A DNA stretch of 64,000 nucleotides from Acanthosepion lycidas (lineage: Eukaryota; Mollusca; Cephalopoda; Sepiida; Sepiidae), in assembly GCA_963932145.1 (NCBI GenBank), contig OZ010580.1:30938085-31002084 (forward strand), given 5' to 3'. The position numbers and the translations under genes are program-made. The notes under the pieces were generated by a model that worked only from the letters and a program-made list of their open reading frames with translations, was not told the DNA's origin and ran no database searches. Below are positions 24,640 to 36,065 of the stretch, one piece after another (within the stretch, counting starts at the first letter, position 1; each line of letters opens with the position of its first letter).

Positions 24640-24795
24640 TGACTTTATCAGGTATAAACTTCTAGTAGTGGGTTGAATTCCTTTCTGCCTTTAGAATACC
24701 TCACTTCTTGGCATGGATTTGATGATGTTCTGCAAGCACTCTTTTGAAAATCTGGGTCTATGCTCTTATTCTGCACGATGTGAAACATCCACTTA
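24640..24795 (-). pseudogene. Tc1-like transposase C-terminal scrap
   Basis: The minus-strand reading CLQNIIKSMPR, followed by a frame break and KGIQPTT, matches the C-terminal end of Tc1-family transposases (LQ.L..SMP.R...VI.AKG..T.Y). Nothing upstream of it remains. It directly borders the microsatellite cluster. Confidence 0.45.
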
Positions 24796-25079
24796 TAAAC
24801 AGCAATCATTAAAATTTACAATAGTTCAAAATATGGTAAATTACTGAATTTTATTTCATGCCCCTTTTTCCCCAATACCAATTGTTTAAATAAAACTCAG
24901 CAGGTCACCATGATTATGTTTAAATACCTGTATTCATTAAATTGGTACCACATCATTGATTAGGAATTTGTATAAAAGTGCATTTGTTCATGTCTACTTA
25001 ATTAAGTGACCAGTATGTGTGTATATATACAATACTGTAAAAATATAGTGAAAATCCTTACATTGAGTTCCTACATTCT

Positions 25080-25485
25080 TTTTTTGTTGAAAATCATAGT
25101 GAAGATTTCTGAAGAAATGAGGATGAAGATAGTGAAGATGGTTAAAATATAAGCTACGGAAGTTTTTCTACAAGCAGCATTTCAGAACTTCTGAAGTTTC
25201 ATGGCAATGGAAGTATTTCACAATTACCAAGATGTAATTGTTCTCATAAACAGCAGCATAGGATAATATGGAAACTGATCAAAATAGCAAAAGTTAAGCC
25301 AAAGAAAACTGCAAGACAAGTGATGAAAGAATGTAACTTATCTAATTTAGTATCAGTTAATACCACTACCTGCATCCTTTTAGAATATGAAATAAAGTGG
25401 AGCATTTGATCTTAGGAATCAGCATTAAACATAAAGCATTTTTAGGCAAAATTAAGTTGGGTTAAGTGGTATGAACTATAGAATT

Positions 25486-25526
<41 letters not shown>

Positions 25527-26110
25527 CATTCAATGATGCAACTAAGATGGAACTGAATTCTAATAAGTAAGAATTTGTCAGAAAACCTTTAGGAAATCAG
25601 AAAGAGACACATTACATGACAAAAACAGTGAAGTTTGGGGATAAGTGTCTGATGCTTTGGGGATACATAAAAAGTGAAAGTTCAAGAAAGTCTGTTAAAA
25701 TTGACAGTAGCATGAATAGTGCCAAATACATCAACTTGCTGAAGGGCTATTTGGATACCAGACTTGAATGAAAGTGAGATTTTTCAGCATGACACAACCT
25801 CATGCCATAGATTGCATATAACACAAAAGTCTGGTTGATGAAGGTGTTACTCTATTGAAAGATTAGCCAACTCAGAGCACTGACTTAAATATGATCAAGT
25901 AAATAGAAATATAACTAAAGAAAATAATTTATTATTAGAATCCACACATGCTTCATTCACTTGATGAATTTGTTATAGGTGTTCCACCACAGAGAATTGT
26001 ATTTTATACCTGTAATAATGGCAAAGGATTTGTACACATCCCTTCCCAGATGCACTGAAGTACAACTTTTCAAGCTAAAACATCACAAAATATTAACAGT
26101 GTACATTAAT
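25080..26110 (+). pseudogene. Tc1-like transposase relic interrupted by (TA)n
   Basis: Plus-strand frames, with many stops, show CLMLWGYIKSE near 25650, MNSAKYINLLKGYL near 25710, FQHDTTSCH near 25780 and WPTQSTDLN-like residues near 25870. These match, in order, the Tc1 blocks around V.VWG, MNS..Y...L...L, FQQDNAPCH (second catalytic D) and WP.QSPDLNPIE (catalytic E). A (TA)about 19 tract at 25488-25525 splits the coding region. A functional enzyme is impossible. Terminal repeats were not found. Confidence 0.55.
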
Positions 26111-26164
26111 TTCTTGAAATTAACCTTATACAATAAATTTGAAATATAGACATTTTTCTGTTTT

Positions 26165-26900
26165 AAAACACTGCCGTTTTGACAAAGTGCTCACCCAATA
26201 CAAGACTCAAGAGCCACTCAAGGAAGATAATTACTAAATGAGGTTGTTTTATGGATGCAGCTTATGGGTATATGCAGAAGAGGTAATAGTTAACCACAGA
26301 CTTGAAGAGATTAAGTGTTTAGGGAAGCATCCTCTCAGGAGTCAGTTCCATAAAGTAGCAACTTTTGGTAAGAAGCTGTCCAAATGGAACTTCCTCTTTA
26401 CCAATAGAATATGAAAGGAATAATGATCGTTCACACTAGTGTATATGGCATCACAGGTCTTAGTTGTTACGGTCTGAACTGGTGAAACTATAGAATGTAG
26501 AGCTCATCAAAACATTTTCCTTGGAAATAGCGATAAAGTAGTGATGTTGTACCTGTGAGAGATGATTTGTGGGGTGGAAAATAATTACCCACCTACATAT
26601 AAATGCTTTTGAGCTCTGTCAATCCGAGAAAGAAATGATTGAGAAGCTCTGGCCTATATATCACAGCAATATTCCATTTGTGGTCTGATCTGGCTCTTGT
26701 TAAGACAGTGCGTGGCAGGTGGTGTCAGGTATATAGAGCCAACCACTGTCCAGCATTTTTAGAGATAGATCATAGAATTCTACTTGAAGTGTAGGGTGAA
26801 TTTAAATCCCAAAAGACACTCAAAGAAGCCTCAATGAGAGTGTAACCATTCATCATGACTGGTGAGAATTTAGGATCAGCTGGATGGCTTACTTTATATG
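26165..26900 (-). pseudogene. LINE family A, reverse-transcriptase C-terminal third
   Basis: The minus strand, reading from about 26710 down, gives R.QMEYCCDI, FLSRIDRAQKHLY, LFSTPQIISHRYNITTLSLF and later a KFH..LF..LL-like block. This is the thumb and C-terminal order of the family whose tail is also at 9666 and 11150. It is the longest copy of this family here. Frameshifts and stops abound. Confidence 0.6.
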
Positions 26901-27094
26901 AGATGGTCATTTCATCTCTTTCTCCTTGATTCAGAATCCCTACTACAAAATATTTAGGTATGGAAATAAATGCAATAGGGCCAGGTTTTCAACTACAGAA
27001 AACATGAGACAAAATATTCATTTATAACAATGGCAATTATTAGAAATTTACAATAGTTTAAATATCTGAATAACATGGTACTATGTATGTGCAA

Positions 27095-27101
<7 letters not shown>

Positions 27102-27133
<32 letters not shown>
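27102..27133. repeat. (TA)16 microsatellite
   Basis: Preceded by (GT)n and followed by a short (CA)n; lies 22 bp upstream of the hairpin at 27155. Confidence 0.9.
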
Positions 27134-27136
<3 letters not shown>

Positions 27137-27154
27137 TATACACACACATTTTTA

Positions 27155-27264
27155 TCTTCACTGGTAGACAACTCCAAGTTTCATGCACAATGCAATCATC
27201 AGGTGCTGATCAGTATCTGATGATTGCATTGTGCATGAAACAGAGTTGTGCTATCAGTGAGGAA
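27155..27264. mobile_element. 110-bp hairpin with 24-bp perfect core arms
   Basis: Bases 27179-27202 are the exact complement of 27217-27240, with a 14-bp loop. Pairing continues outward with mismatches to about 27155 and 27264 (ATCTTCACTGGTAGACAACT against AGTTGTGCTATCAGTGAGG). Probably a foldback MITE. No target duplication seen. Confidence 0.55.
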
Positions 27265-27329
27265 AAATATGTTATTAATATAAATTAATAATTATTATAC
27301 ATTTAACATTATTTCAATATTTGCAATAT

Positions 27330-27370
27330 TTTATTATATATATATGTATGTGTGTGTATGTGTGTGTGCA
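27330..27370. repeat. (TA)n(TG)n microsatellite
   Basis: Short TA tract passing into TATG and TG repeats. Confidence 0.8.
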
Positions 27371-27825
27371 GTAAAAATTCTACCTAATGAGCTTTGTCAA
27401 ATTCATTGTAGTTTTCTAATTTTTTGAATAAGTTGTTGTACATTCAAATTAAAATTGTGGATAAACTGTCCAAAGTTTATGCTATTTGTTTTATTTCTTG
27501 TTTGAGTACTTTTGATCATTTCAGTCATTATCAGGAAATGAATATTGTCACTATGGTAGACAAGATTTTGTTGGCTATGTCCTGTCATTTTTTTGAATTG
27601 CTACATTTCAAATTCAAATATTCATATATCGTATAAATGACAGCATGTATAGAATGATTTCATTTTTTGACTACACTGGAAGATGCGTAAATCATGTTAT
27701 TATTATTTTATGTGCATATTAAATTTTTTTATACATACTTTAAAATATTTTTCATTGATGAAGGATATTTTATTTAATGCATGTTGTTTCTTCTGTATAG
27801 CTTCAGGAATACTGATTGTTTTCTA

Positions 27826-28235
27826 GTTATTTACATTGTTCAGACTGTTGTTCTGTTCTTTATGGCCATATTCACAATATTTCAGCCATTGTACTCGTCC
27901 AAGTCACAGGATCCAACCAATGCTTTTATCCACTGGGCCATGTCCTCAAGTGTCTTTGACCCAAAGAGTTGTGAGTTCAATACCCGGCTACTGAAGTGGT
28001 GAACAAAAACTTGGAGAGTTCAGTTAAAGAGAGATAACAGAGACATACAGAAGAATCATGGCATCTGGTAGATGAAATACAGGTTTCAGTTTGAAATTCC
28101 AATCACCTGAAGAAGGCCAGAGCATACAATGGCTGAAACGTCATGAATATGGCAAAGATGTGGCCAACAGTCTAAACAATGTAAATAATTACAATACCTC
28201 ATCTCAGATATATAGACAGATATTGCTTTCTAGTT
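27826..28235. mobile_element. Head-to-head pair of tRNA-derived SINEs (locus 2)
   Basis: The left arm (27826-27900) complements the right arm (about 28115-28190), including ACAGTCTAAACAATGTAAATA on the right. The A-box-like motif here is on the minus strand (TTATCCACTGGGCCATGTCC, 27927-27946), while the B-box-like GAGTTCAATACC (27973-27984) is on the plus strand. So a minus-strand SINE with head joins a plus-strand SINE truncated in its head. The family is the same as at 15093; the junction is different. Confidence 0.55.
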
Positions 28236-29366
28236 GTTTATGCTATTATCTATTTTTGTCTGATGGTAATAATTGTATTTTGGTTGTTTGTGATATGATA
28301 TGATGTGATGATTGATATATGCCCAAATTGTACTAAGTTTTCTTAAGGGACAAGTTAACCTACAAAGAGTGTAGTGCATGGGTGGCTAATGTAAGAAATT
28401 AATGTTGTCTTTTGATTATTGATATTGGAGATGCAATCTCCCAAAGGACATGAATATTCATAACAATTTTTGTATATAGTGGGGATTCTTGAAGTTCTTA
28501 CTTATTGATAATAATTAAATGTTTGAAACTTTTCATAATGAACTATAAATATAAGGAATTTGTTGTTATTATTAAGTGATATGTACTGGCCAATAATATT
28601 TTTAATGATGTTTTCATCATGTTAGATGGATTCATTTTCCAATGTAGTCAAATTTCAAAACTGTTCTACACATTGTGTCACTTATATGATACATTCACAT
28701 TTGAATTTGAAATGCCAGGCTATAGCAAGTAAAACCTCGTCTAGCATACTGACAAAATTCACTTCTTGATAATGACTAAGATGGTCAATAGTACTTGAAT
28801 AACAACAAGATAAACATTAACTTTGAACTGTTTATTCACAATTTTGATTTAGATAGACAACACATTTGAAAATAGAATGAAAATTTAAACAGGCCAACTT
28901 TTTTGGTTGAATTCAACAAAACTTGTTCAATCATGTATATGTATGTATATATGCATGCATATAGATATGGTCGATTTGTCAGGAAGGAAAACCCAGCATG
29001 CAGCAACTTTGGAAAGTGACTTAAAATAAAACCATGGATTGACCCAAGCCTTTGAGTGAAATTAGGTAGACAGAACTCCTTGGTAGCTGTTGATAGTTGT
29101 GCTAGTACAAAGTCACAAGTCATCATAGCCGAGGGTTTGAGTGTCCTGGCCTTGTTCAAACTGTGGATCACACTAGATAATTTGCTCTCTCCCAGAAAAT
29201 GTAACTAAGGTCTGCTCAGCATAGGTACAGGTGGGCTTTGTAGGTGTTGAACAAACACAAAACGTGCCTGAGCAAGTGTTTGCAACAGGTATTAGCTAAT
29301 GACCCTAGTAGACAGGCATCCTCAGATATGAGTGGCCAGCCTTAATATATATATATATATATATTT
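28236..29366. other. Mostly unrecognised; less AT-rich block 28950-29340
   Basis: A minus-strand opening of 111 codons (28836-29171) has no domain I know. The block 29180-29340 has higher complexity and probably belongs to an old repeat. A (TA)n tract lies at 29344-29364. Confidence 0.45.
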
Positions 29367-29755
29367 ATTCTGTTTATACATTATTTTTATAGATACAATT
29401 TATTTAAGTAAATGCTCTGTTTTTTAAACAAACAGTATTAATTACATTTACCAGCCTGTATGTTCAAGAAATTTCCAAGAAAATATGCATTCTCTAATAG
29501 GAATTAAACCTGTGTCCTATACGGAAACATCAATTGATCTGATCTTCTATACCAATCAGCTACAGAAAAGTGTCTGGTTAGCAAAGTCCAAATTACTGTT
29601 TATAAACAACAAATCTTCAATGATCTTTCCCGAAATGTATCTTAGCATAAACATTGACAACATATTATGAAATGAATTAAGCATGACAATTATCTAATAT
29701 ATTTTCTGTTCATATGTTATTTTTATAGATACAATTTATTTAAGTAAATACAATG
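29367..29755. repeat. 48-bp direct repeats enclosing a tRNA-like segment
   Basis: Copies at 29367-29414 and 29702-29749 share GTTATTTTTATAGATACAAT and the following TTATTTAAGTAAAT, differing at a few positions. The 287-bp interior contains a minus-strand tRNA-like segment at about 29490-29575: A-box-like TAGCTGATTGGTATAGAAGA and B-box-like CAGGTTTAATTCC. Options are a SINE insertion with an unusually long duplication or a tandem duplication. Confidence 0.45.
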
Positions 29756-29819
29756 TACACTGTCTTGAACTGTCATGTTAAGAGTATTTTCAGGAGCAAA
29801 ACATCCAAATCAAGCTATG

Positions 29820-30280
29820 GACATGTGTCATGGCCTTCAACATGTAAAAGATTCGTCCATTTTTCTTTTTCATGAAGAAAAGTGGACTTACTGCAACAAT
29901 GTCCTGTAGTAATATACTTTGCCACAACTCAAGGCCAACTACCCTGAAAGCTATTATGTCTGGCTTAAGACAATGCTTTCTGCTACACAGTCAAGAAGAT
30001 GCAGGAGTTCTGCAAAGCATACTTTAATGATTTCTCACCAGCAGATTTCTGATTCTTCTCCAGCAGAGGACTGAACCTGCTAAACAATGGAGTGTGGTGC
30101 ATTTTGGAATATGCAAATGCAGCCAACAAGACCCACCCATGCCAATATCAATATACAGAAGGCTGCCATCAAGTGGTGGTGGGCAAGATGTGCAAGGACT
30201 TTGTTGTTCAGTTTTTGAGGTTTTGTTGAGGCAGTAATTGAAAATAATGGAAGCCATATTTAATAAATTATTTTTATTCA
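29820..30280 (+). pseudogene. Mariner-like transposase relic
   Basis: Plus-strand pieces read IFLFHEEKWTYCNN near 29860 (a counterpart of the first-catalytic-D block FSDEK.F) and INIQKAAIKWWWARCA followed by FVEAVIENNGSHI near 30150-30260. The latter matches the C-terminal block (...LK.AI...W.......C..F..R...VI...GGHIE) of mariner transposases. Frames change repeatedly. TIRs were not identified. Confidence 0.5.
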
Positions 30281-30381
30281 TTTTGATTTTATCTACGAGT
30301 CTTATTAATATCCTTTATTGATAGGCGTATTTATGCATAATTAGCATGTTTTGAAGGTCATAGCAATTTTGCTTCCCTATT

Positions 30382-30384
<3 letters not shown>

Positions 30385-30442
<58 letters not shown>
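30385..30442. repeat. (TA)29 microsatellite
   Basis: Uninterrupted TA tract. Confidence 0.9.
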
Positions 30443-30445
<3 letters not shown>

Positions 30446-30906
30446 ATTTTATTTAGCAATATTTCAAAATGTCATATTTTTTTAATTGCTAAGCATAAAA
30501 CAGGCTGTAAATGGCAACTAAATAAAAAGTGTTATTTGCTCATGTTTATTAAAAAAACTCTTTTAAATGCATTCAGAATAGAACACTTATATATATATAT
30601 ATTCAAGTTCAGTTAAAGACTGAAAGCTCTTTTGTTTAACCAAACATGTCTAAACAAAAAATTGCTTTACCAAATACATCCCCCAGCCACACACACTCAC
30701 ATATAAGTTTCATTGAAGATGACTGACAAGGCACCGTGATAAAACTTTCTATCAATTTTTTTTTGCATTCATACAAGGGATTTCTTTTTTGGACATAGTG
30801 TGTACAAACTGTCCAAATGATCTGTAGAACTGGGTGTTTTTTACTAATCTATTAGACATTATCAAATGTTTTACTTTAACTGAAATTGTAGAATCTTTTT
30901 TATATA

Positions 30907-31497
30907 TCTATATGTATAAAGTTGTAGACTCAGTCTGTTTGTTATCAAATATATACTTGGATATGTATATTTCATTTTGATCAAAGGGGTCCTTGGGGAG
31001 CACAAAACACCCCACTGAATTTTTTTTTTCCCTTTGATATAATTTAAATTTGAACAAGAGAATGACTCCTATGCAAAATATAGGAGAAAGCCAGAAGATG
31101 GTGGTCACATCGGTATGATCAAAATGAGACAATATGAACATCAAATTGAGCAAGAAATCACCAATAAGTGAGTAGTGCCTTACAATACATATTTGTTATA
31201 ACATTTCAACTGTCATATCAATGTTGAAATGTGCTCATCAATTCATTCAATCAAATATTGCATTAAGTACATATCAAAGGAATCAGATCATGCTGTTTTT
31301 ACACAACCTTTAAATTTGAACTCGACTCCTATCCAAAATATAGATGGAGAAAAGCCAGAAGATGGAGGTCACATTGGCAAGATCATTGAGTAATATTGAA
31401 ATGCTTAATTTTTCTCCACAAATTATGATTTAAAAATCAACTATCATTTTCTTATAAAAGATTTGTGACACACAGCAAGGCGTGGCTAATTCAGCTA

Positions 31498-31498
<1 letters not shown>
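30907..31498 (+). mobile_element. Non-autonomous Helitron, 592 bp
   Basis: The 5' end TCTATATGTATAAAGTTGTA begins with TC after an A (30906). The 3' end GCGTGGCTAATTCAGCTAG ends in CTAG before a T (31499), the A^T insertion and CTRR end expected of Helitrons. A weak GC hairpin (CAC.GC ... GC.GTG) precedes the end by about 14 bases. There are no inverted termini or target duplication, as expected. Inside, 31048-31122 and 31312-31386 are direct repeats spaced 264 bp (both with AGCCAGAAGATGG and GGTCACAT). There is no Rep/helicase, so it would depend on an autonomous partner. Confidence 0.7.

Positions 31499-31576
<78 letters not shown>
31497..31576. repeat. (TG)n(TA)n microsatellite joined to the Helitron 3' end
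   Basis: (GT)n then (TA)n with one AAAA interruption, beginning right at the Helitron end. Confidence 0.9.
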
Positions 31577-31578
<2 letters not shown>

Positions 31579-34344
31579 AGCACATTGTGGCCATGTTTAT
31601 AATTGATATTATTGAGAGTTCACTGCTTCTTTCTTCTTATTATTAATACTTCCATTAATTTTAACCAATTTTTGATGTGAATGAGTCTATTATGTTCATA
31701 TTTTTCACAATTACATTGCAAACATTGCTTAGTAGGTCTTCATGTGTATTTAAATGTGTCCTAAAAAAGGGATTGCTTCCCAAATACACTGTTTTATATA
31801 TATATGCCACACTCAGTTTTTAATCACATGTTACAATGGTTTTTTTGTTTTTCAACTGCTTCTCATTTTCTGTATTTTTGCAATTTTTTATTGTCACTTT
31901 GACTAAAACATTTGTCAGTAAAATTCTTCATTAATGTCCTACTTGCTGTCTATCTCTCAGATATAACTATTAAGATGAATTAGTTCTCAATCAATTACAA
32001 ATTCATCAAACATTCAATCTCCAGAAGCTCAATTAAATTACTTTTGCTTAGTGTTTAAACAGTGTGACAGGTTTAAAGTAATTTCTCCAGAAAAATAGAG
32101 AGAATCTAAATCCATGGATTAAAAAATGGATATTTTATCTGAAAAAAAAATGTGGAGGCCAGTTAATTTACACACAATTCAAAGTAAAATTCTCAATGGC
32201 TACAAAATAGAAAATGCAAAATGCTAATCTTTTGTAATCCAAAGGAAGAGGCTTATTGTAGATAGAAATAATAGATGAATACACAGGAGGATAAAACTAA
32301 TAGAAGATAATGTTCAATTTGTAATGAACTTACATAGATAAAAATAGATATTGAATCATTTTGTCAATTTATGGACATTATTTAGTGATTGTTAAATTCT
32401 TTTCTCTTCTTTTTGTCCATCCATCATGACTGCAGTGTAATGATCTATTTCAATACTAAGATGTCTTTGTGTAAGAGCTTTTCTCAACACCAAATCTTTT
32501 TATCAATTTCTTAAATCTGATTAATGCTACTTATTTCTCAGTGATGGAAAGCTTTCTTTATATTTTCACAAGCACCAATTATTTTCTCAACTTTTATGGA
32601 TCAAACTTACTATACTGGATAATCATTGAAGAAGAGAAGTGGGGAAAATATTGTAAACCAAGTAAATTTCCTAAAAATAAAAAAATACAACTGGTTATTC
32701 ATAGTATATAAATTTTAATTAGAACAGAAACAAAATTTCTTCCTTACTAATTTTTTTTTTTTTTTACTGAAGAATAATTATTGAAAATTCGTGTAATCAT
32801 TCTTACAAAATAAATTGTATATTCCAGATTTACTCAGTATTTTGCATTTTAAGTAAAAGTTATTTTTCAAACCCATAAAAATGCCTAGTTAATCTCTTTT
32901 ATAAATGGGAAAAAAATAACAAACTTTTAGTGTGTATTATCTCACATCTTTCAAAACTTCACACAGTACAACTTTTCTGTTCATTATTTTTTGATGGGAA
33001 ATAATTTTAAAACTAAAAATTTATCAGCAACAATAAGAAAGTTTTATTAGTTGTATAGTTACTTGGGGAGAACTAAGATTTCTTATGTCCTGAAAGAAAA
33101 TGGTATTTACAAAATGTGGGTGCAAATTTTCTTCTTAATTATTTGTATATACAATATCTCAACATTTTCTAAACATCAAAAAAGATGCTTTGACTTTTCA
33201 AAGTTTGATCAAATAATTAAATAGAAGTATTTATTTTCAAATCCCTTTTTGGTTGGGCTGAGAACTTTTCACCACTCATTTTACTTCCATATTTCTCTAT
33301 TTAATAGGCAGAAAGTCATTAAGTCATTTGGACTATACTTATATTCTTGTTTATTTGTTATTGTTACAAAACATATATCTGACAAGACAAAAAACAACCA
33401 GAAATCTGGTCCAAATAAATTTATAACTTGAATTATTTCTTCATTTTCTGCAATACAAACAATTCTTCACTGTCTGGTCCATAGAGAAACACAACAACAG
33501 AAAGAAATTAGAGATTTTGGTTGCTTGTTGTGCATTCATATAAAAAGGCAGGTATGCGCAATTTGTGCCAGTAAACATCAGAAGGATTAAAATCTCTTGT
33601 CAGATTATCTTTCAGACAATCTTTTTTCCACATCACTGTTTTCAAATACAGCAAAGGATCTGACATCTTTGACCAAATTCAAGTTGACTTCCACTCTCCC
33701 CATCCCATAATATGAACTTTGACATAATTTTATTCCGTCCTTATTGCCATCAATGTGCAATAGTTTGACTTTTGACTATGCTATTTCCAAACATGCATTT
33801 TCTAAGGAGTCTTCTCTTATTACCACCACCACCACCACCACAACAACAACAACAAGAAATAGTAGTAGTTGCTAAATTAACTAATTGTCTTTGTTAAAAT
33901 CGCATCAGGAATCAAGAACATTTGTTGATACTTATATAATACTTATACTTGAAATGAAAAAGAATAAGCGAAAATAAAGGAGGCATAGAAGACCTGCTTA
34001 TTTGAGCTTTCTATAAAATAACATTTGTATAAAATCTGATATTCCAGTATTTTAGTCAGAACTACTAAAATGAATGTGAATTTTTCTGTTTTTTCTAGTT
34101 AATAAAGAGACATATTTATGTAAGTTTTCTGATAATAGTTTCCAGCTTTAGTTCCAAGTACTCAAAGAATTTAAATTATTAAAAAAAAAAAAAATAAAAA
34201 CATCTTTTTCTCATTTGTAATAAAATGAGCCATTTAGCATGGCAAAACTTATGGAGAAAGAAATTGTGAAATTATAATTTTTAATTCATCTTGAAATATC
34301 AGCAAATTTAATGCAAGATATGGGAACTTCACACGTATGATACA
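31577..34344. other. Long gene-poor stretch
   Basis: Contains trinucleotide runs (CCA)n(CAA)n at 33822-33856 and homopolymers near 32750 and 34180. No coding signal or mobile element recognised. Confidence 0.5.
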
Positions 34345-34409
34345 CTGAGTTGGCCAAAAAGTTAGTTCACTTATTAAGTAAAAAATTTAGCTTTTTGGCT
34401 AACCCAATA
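34345..34409. mobile_element. Small mariner-type hairpin MITE
   Basis: TGAGTTGGCCAAAAAGTTAG at the left pairs with a right end whose complement is TTGGGTTAGCCAAAAAGCTA. GTTGGCCAAAAAGTT termini are typical of some mariner subfamilies. At about 65 bp it is little more than two terminal repeats. Confidence 0.5.
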
Positions 34410-34410
34410 G

Positions 34411-34576
34411 ATTTGGACTTGGTAGAATGTTGATAGTCTGTTGTGGTCAAGACTAAATTATACCTTTGTATATTTAGAAGATAACCTACATAAAAGTATG
34501 CAATCATGAAGTTCTTCAATAAGCCAAAGTTTAGCCTTGACCACAATAAACTACCAGAATTCTACCAAGTTCAAAT
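34411..34576. mobile_element. Foldback element, about 166 bp
   Basis: The left arm ATTTGGACTTGGTAGAAT..., continuing to about 34456, pairs with the right arm (complement ATTTGAACTTGGTAGAATTC). About 40 bp pair, with TTGTGGTCAAG (34441-34451) against CTTGACCACAA. It lies two bases from the preceding mariner-type MITE, so the two may be nested. No coding capacity. Confidence 0.5.
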
Positions 34577-35649
34577 TCACATTATTTCTTCAAACATCAT
34601 CATCATTATTATTATTATTAATGAAGATAATGATGCATGCATTTTGATCCCATCAAATAAGGTTCTTTTTTTTAAAGAGATTTTCATTCTTCATCTATAT
34701 GCCTATCTCTTCACTACTGGGGAAGTTTCAGTAGAAGAGCAAGTATTGTATTTCTTATTCCACACAATTAAAGTTTATTTTAGATTTTTAACTCTTTGAC
34801 AAGAAACATGCCCTTTAAACAGACTACCTTTCACTATAATCAAATATCAATGCTATGTGAGCCCAGAATAAAATCAGATGACAAAGGGCGAAACATGTTA
34901 GTACTGAGAAGGTTTCACATAACAAGTATCAAGAGAGCTATCATCAACTATCAACTGAAATGAAATGCTCATATTCTGGGAATTGAAAATGTGAGAACAT
35001 CCAAGGCTGTGTGCAACTTATAAATGGCAAAAAAGTGGAAAAGATCCTTGGACAGACCTTGACACTGCTACAAAGACATGCTATAAACAACCTAAAAGAT
35101 CTTATACTTGCTTAATAAAAAAGATGCTAATAACTGTGGGAAATTTACTTATCAGTTTTTGTGCATTTTTTAAAATTTTATCATTTTGTAATTTTTTAAA
35201 TATTTCTTGTAAATTAATTGATATCCTACATTATTGTAAGGTATACAAATTAACTAAGTATCATTGGCATATGGTATTTTAAAACTGGCACAATGCCTGT
35301 TCATAGGCTGATAAATAAAATTACTCAATAAAAAAAATAGAAAAGCAAAATTTATTCCTAGGTATAATGGATTTTACAAGTACAAAATGTATTGACAACA
35401 ATACAGGCAGAATTACAAAAGGAGTCTAAAACCAAGATGATAACTTACAGGCTAAGTCTTCAAAAAAGTTATTAATTTTTATTTGATAAGCCTCAACTCC
35501 AATTTATATGTCATACTGAATTATAAGCAGAGAATATCCAGCTTGCTAAACAAAACCTGAATGCAACAAGAAAATAAACTTAGAGGAATTATTGTTAAAA
35601 CTATTATAACAAAATATTTTGTAAATCATAGAACATTATCTGTCTTTAT
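34577..35649. other. AT-rich stretch, nothing recognised
   Basis: An ATT run (about 34605-34620) sits just inside the start. No supported gene. Confidence 0.5.
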
Positions 35650-35880
35650 CTATATGCCATATCTCTTCAGGGCATGGGTGATTATGGCTCTGTACAACTT
35701 CCTATTATTTGTAGTTCTTACTAAGATTCATCATCTCACTCACTTACTTACTAGCCATTTACACAAGACCATTAGGCAGGTTACTCACTATTTTCCTCTA
35801 CTTCTTGCCTTCAATGTCTTGTAAGTGTAAAATTCTCCAAGCCCTTCTCCTCATTATGTATCCTAGAAATTTCAACTCGC
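35650..35880 (-). pseudogene. LINE family C (RTE-like), C-terminal remnant
   Basis: Minus-strand reading from 35880 down gives LKFLGYIMRR, then after frame changes a LENF.L...IEGK-like block, matching the copies at 19500, 19755 and 55390. Stops and shifts are frequent. Confidence 0.5.
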
Positions 35881-35884
35881 TTTT

Positions 35885-36065
35885 TCTGATTCTAAGAATA
35901 AACAATCAATTGCTATGCTTACTGCTAGGAAAGTTGGTTCACAGTGTTGTATCAGAATCTGTCTTGCACATTTATAAATTTACCATTTATCTATGCATTG
36001 AATACTACTGCCATATCTGGTCTGATGCTCCTGCTATATATCACAAAATTCAAAGAAGGGTCTGT
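35885..36065 (+). pseudogene. Non-LTR reverse-transcriptase thumb fragment
   Basis: The plus-strand reading VLHIYKFTIYLCIEYYCHIW, then SDAPAIY and KIQRRVCN, matches the thumb pattern (L..IYK..IRP.(I/M)EY..HIW....A.Y...L..(I/V)QRR...) of non-LTR reverse transcriptases. The flanks do not extend it. It overlaps the 3' end of the minus-strand gypsy relic, so one inserted next to or into the other. Confidence 0.5.

Noticed and set aside
28836..29171. 111-codon minus-strand opening
   Set aside because: Includes a YTYIYM microsatellite-like part and lies in probable old repeat sequence; no domain recognised.
34103..34123. 21-nt exon-like segment with strong acceptor and GTAAGT donor
   Set aside because: Phase does not fit the 39896 segment and the piece is too short; useful as a reminder of the false-positive rate for micro-exons here.
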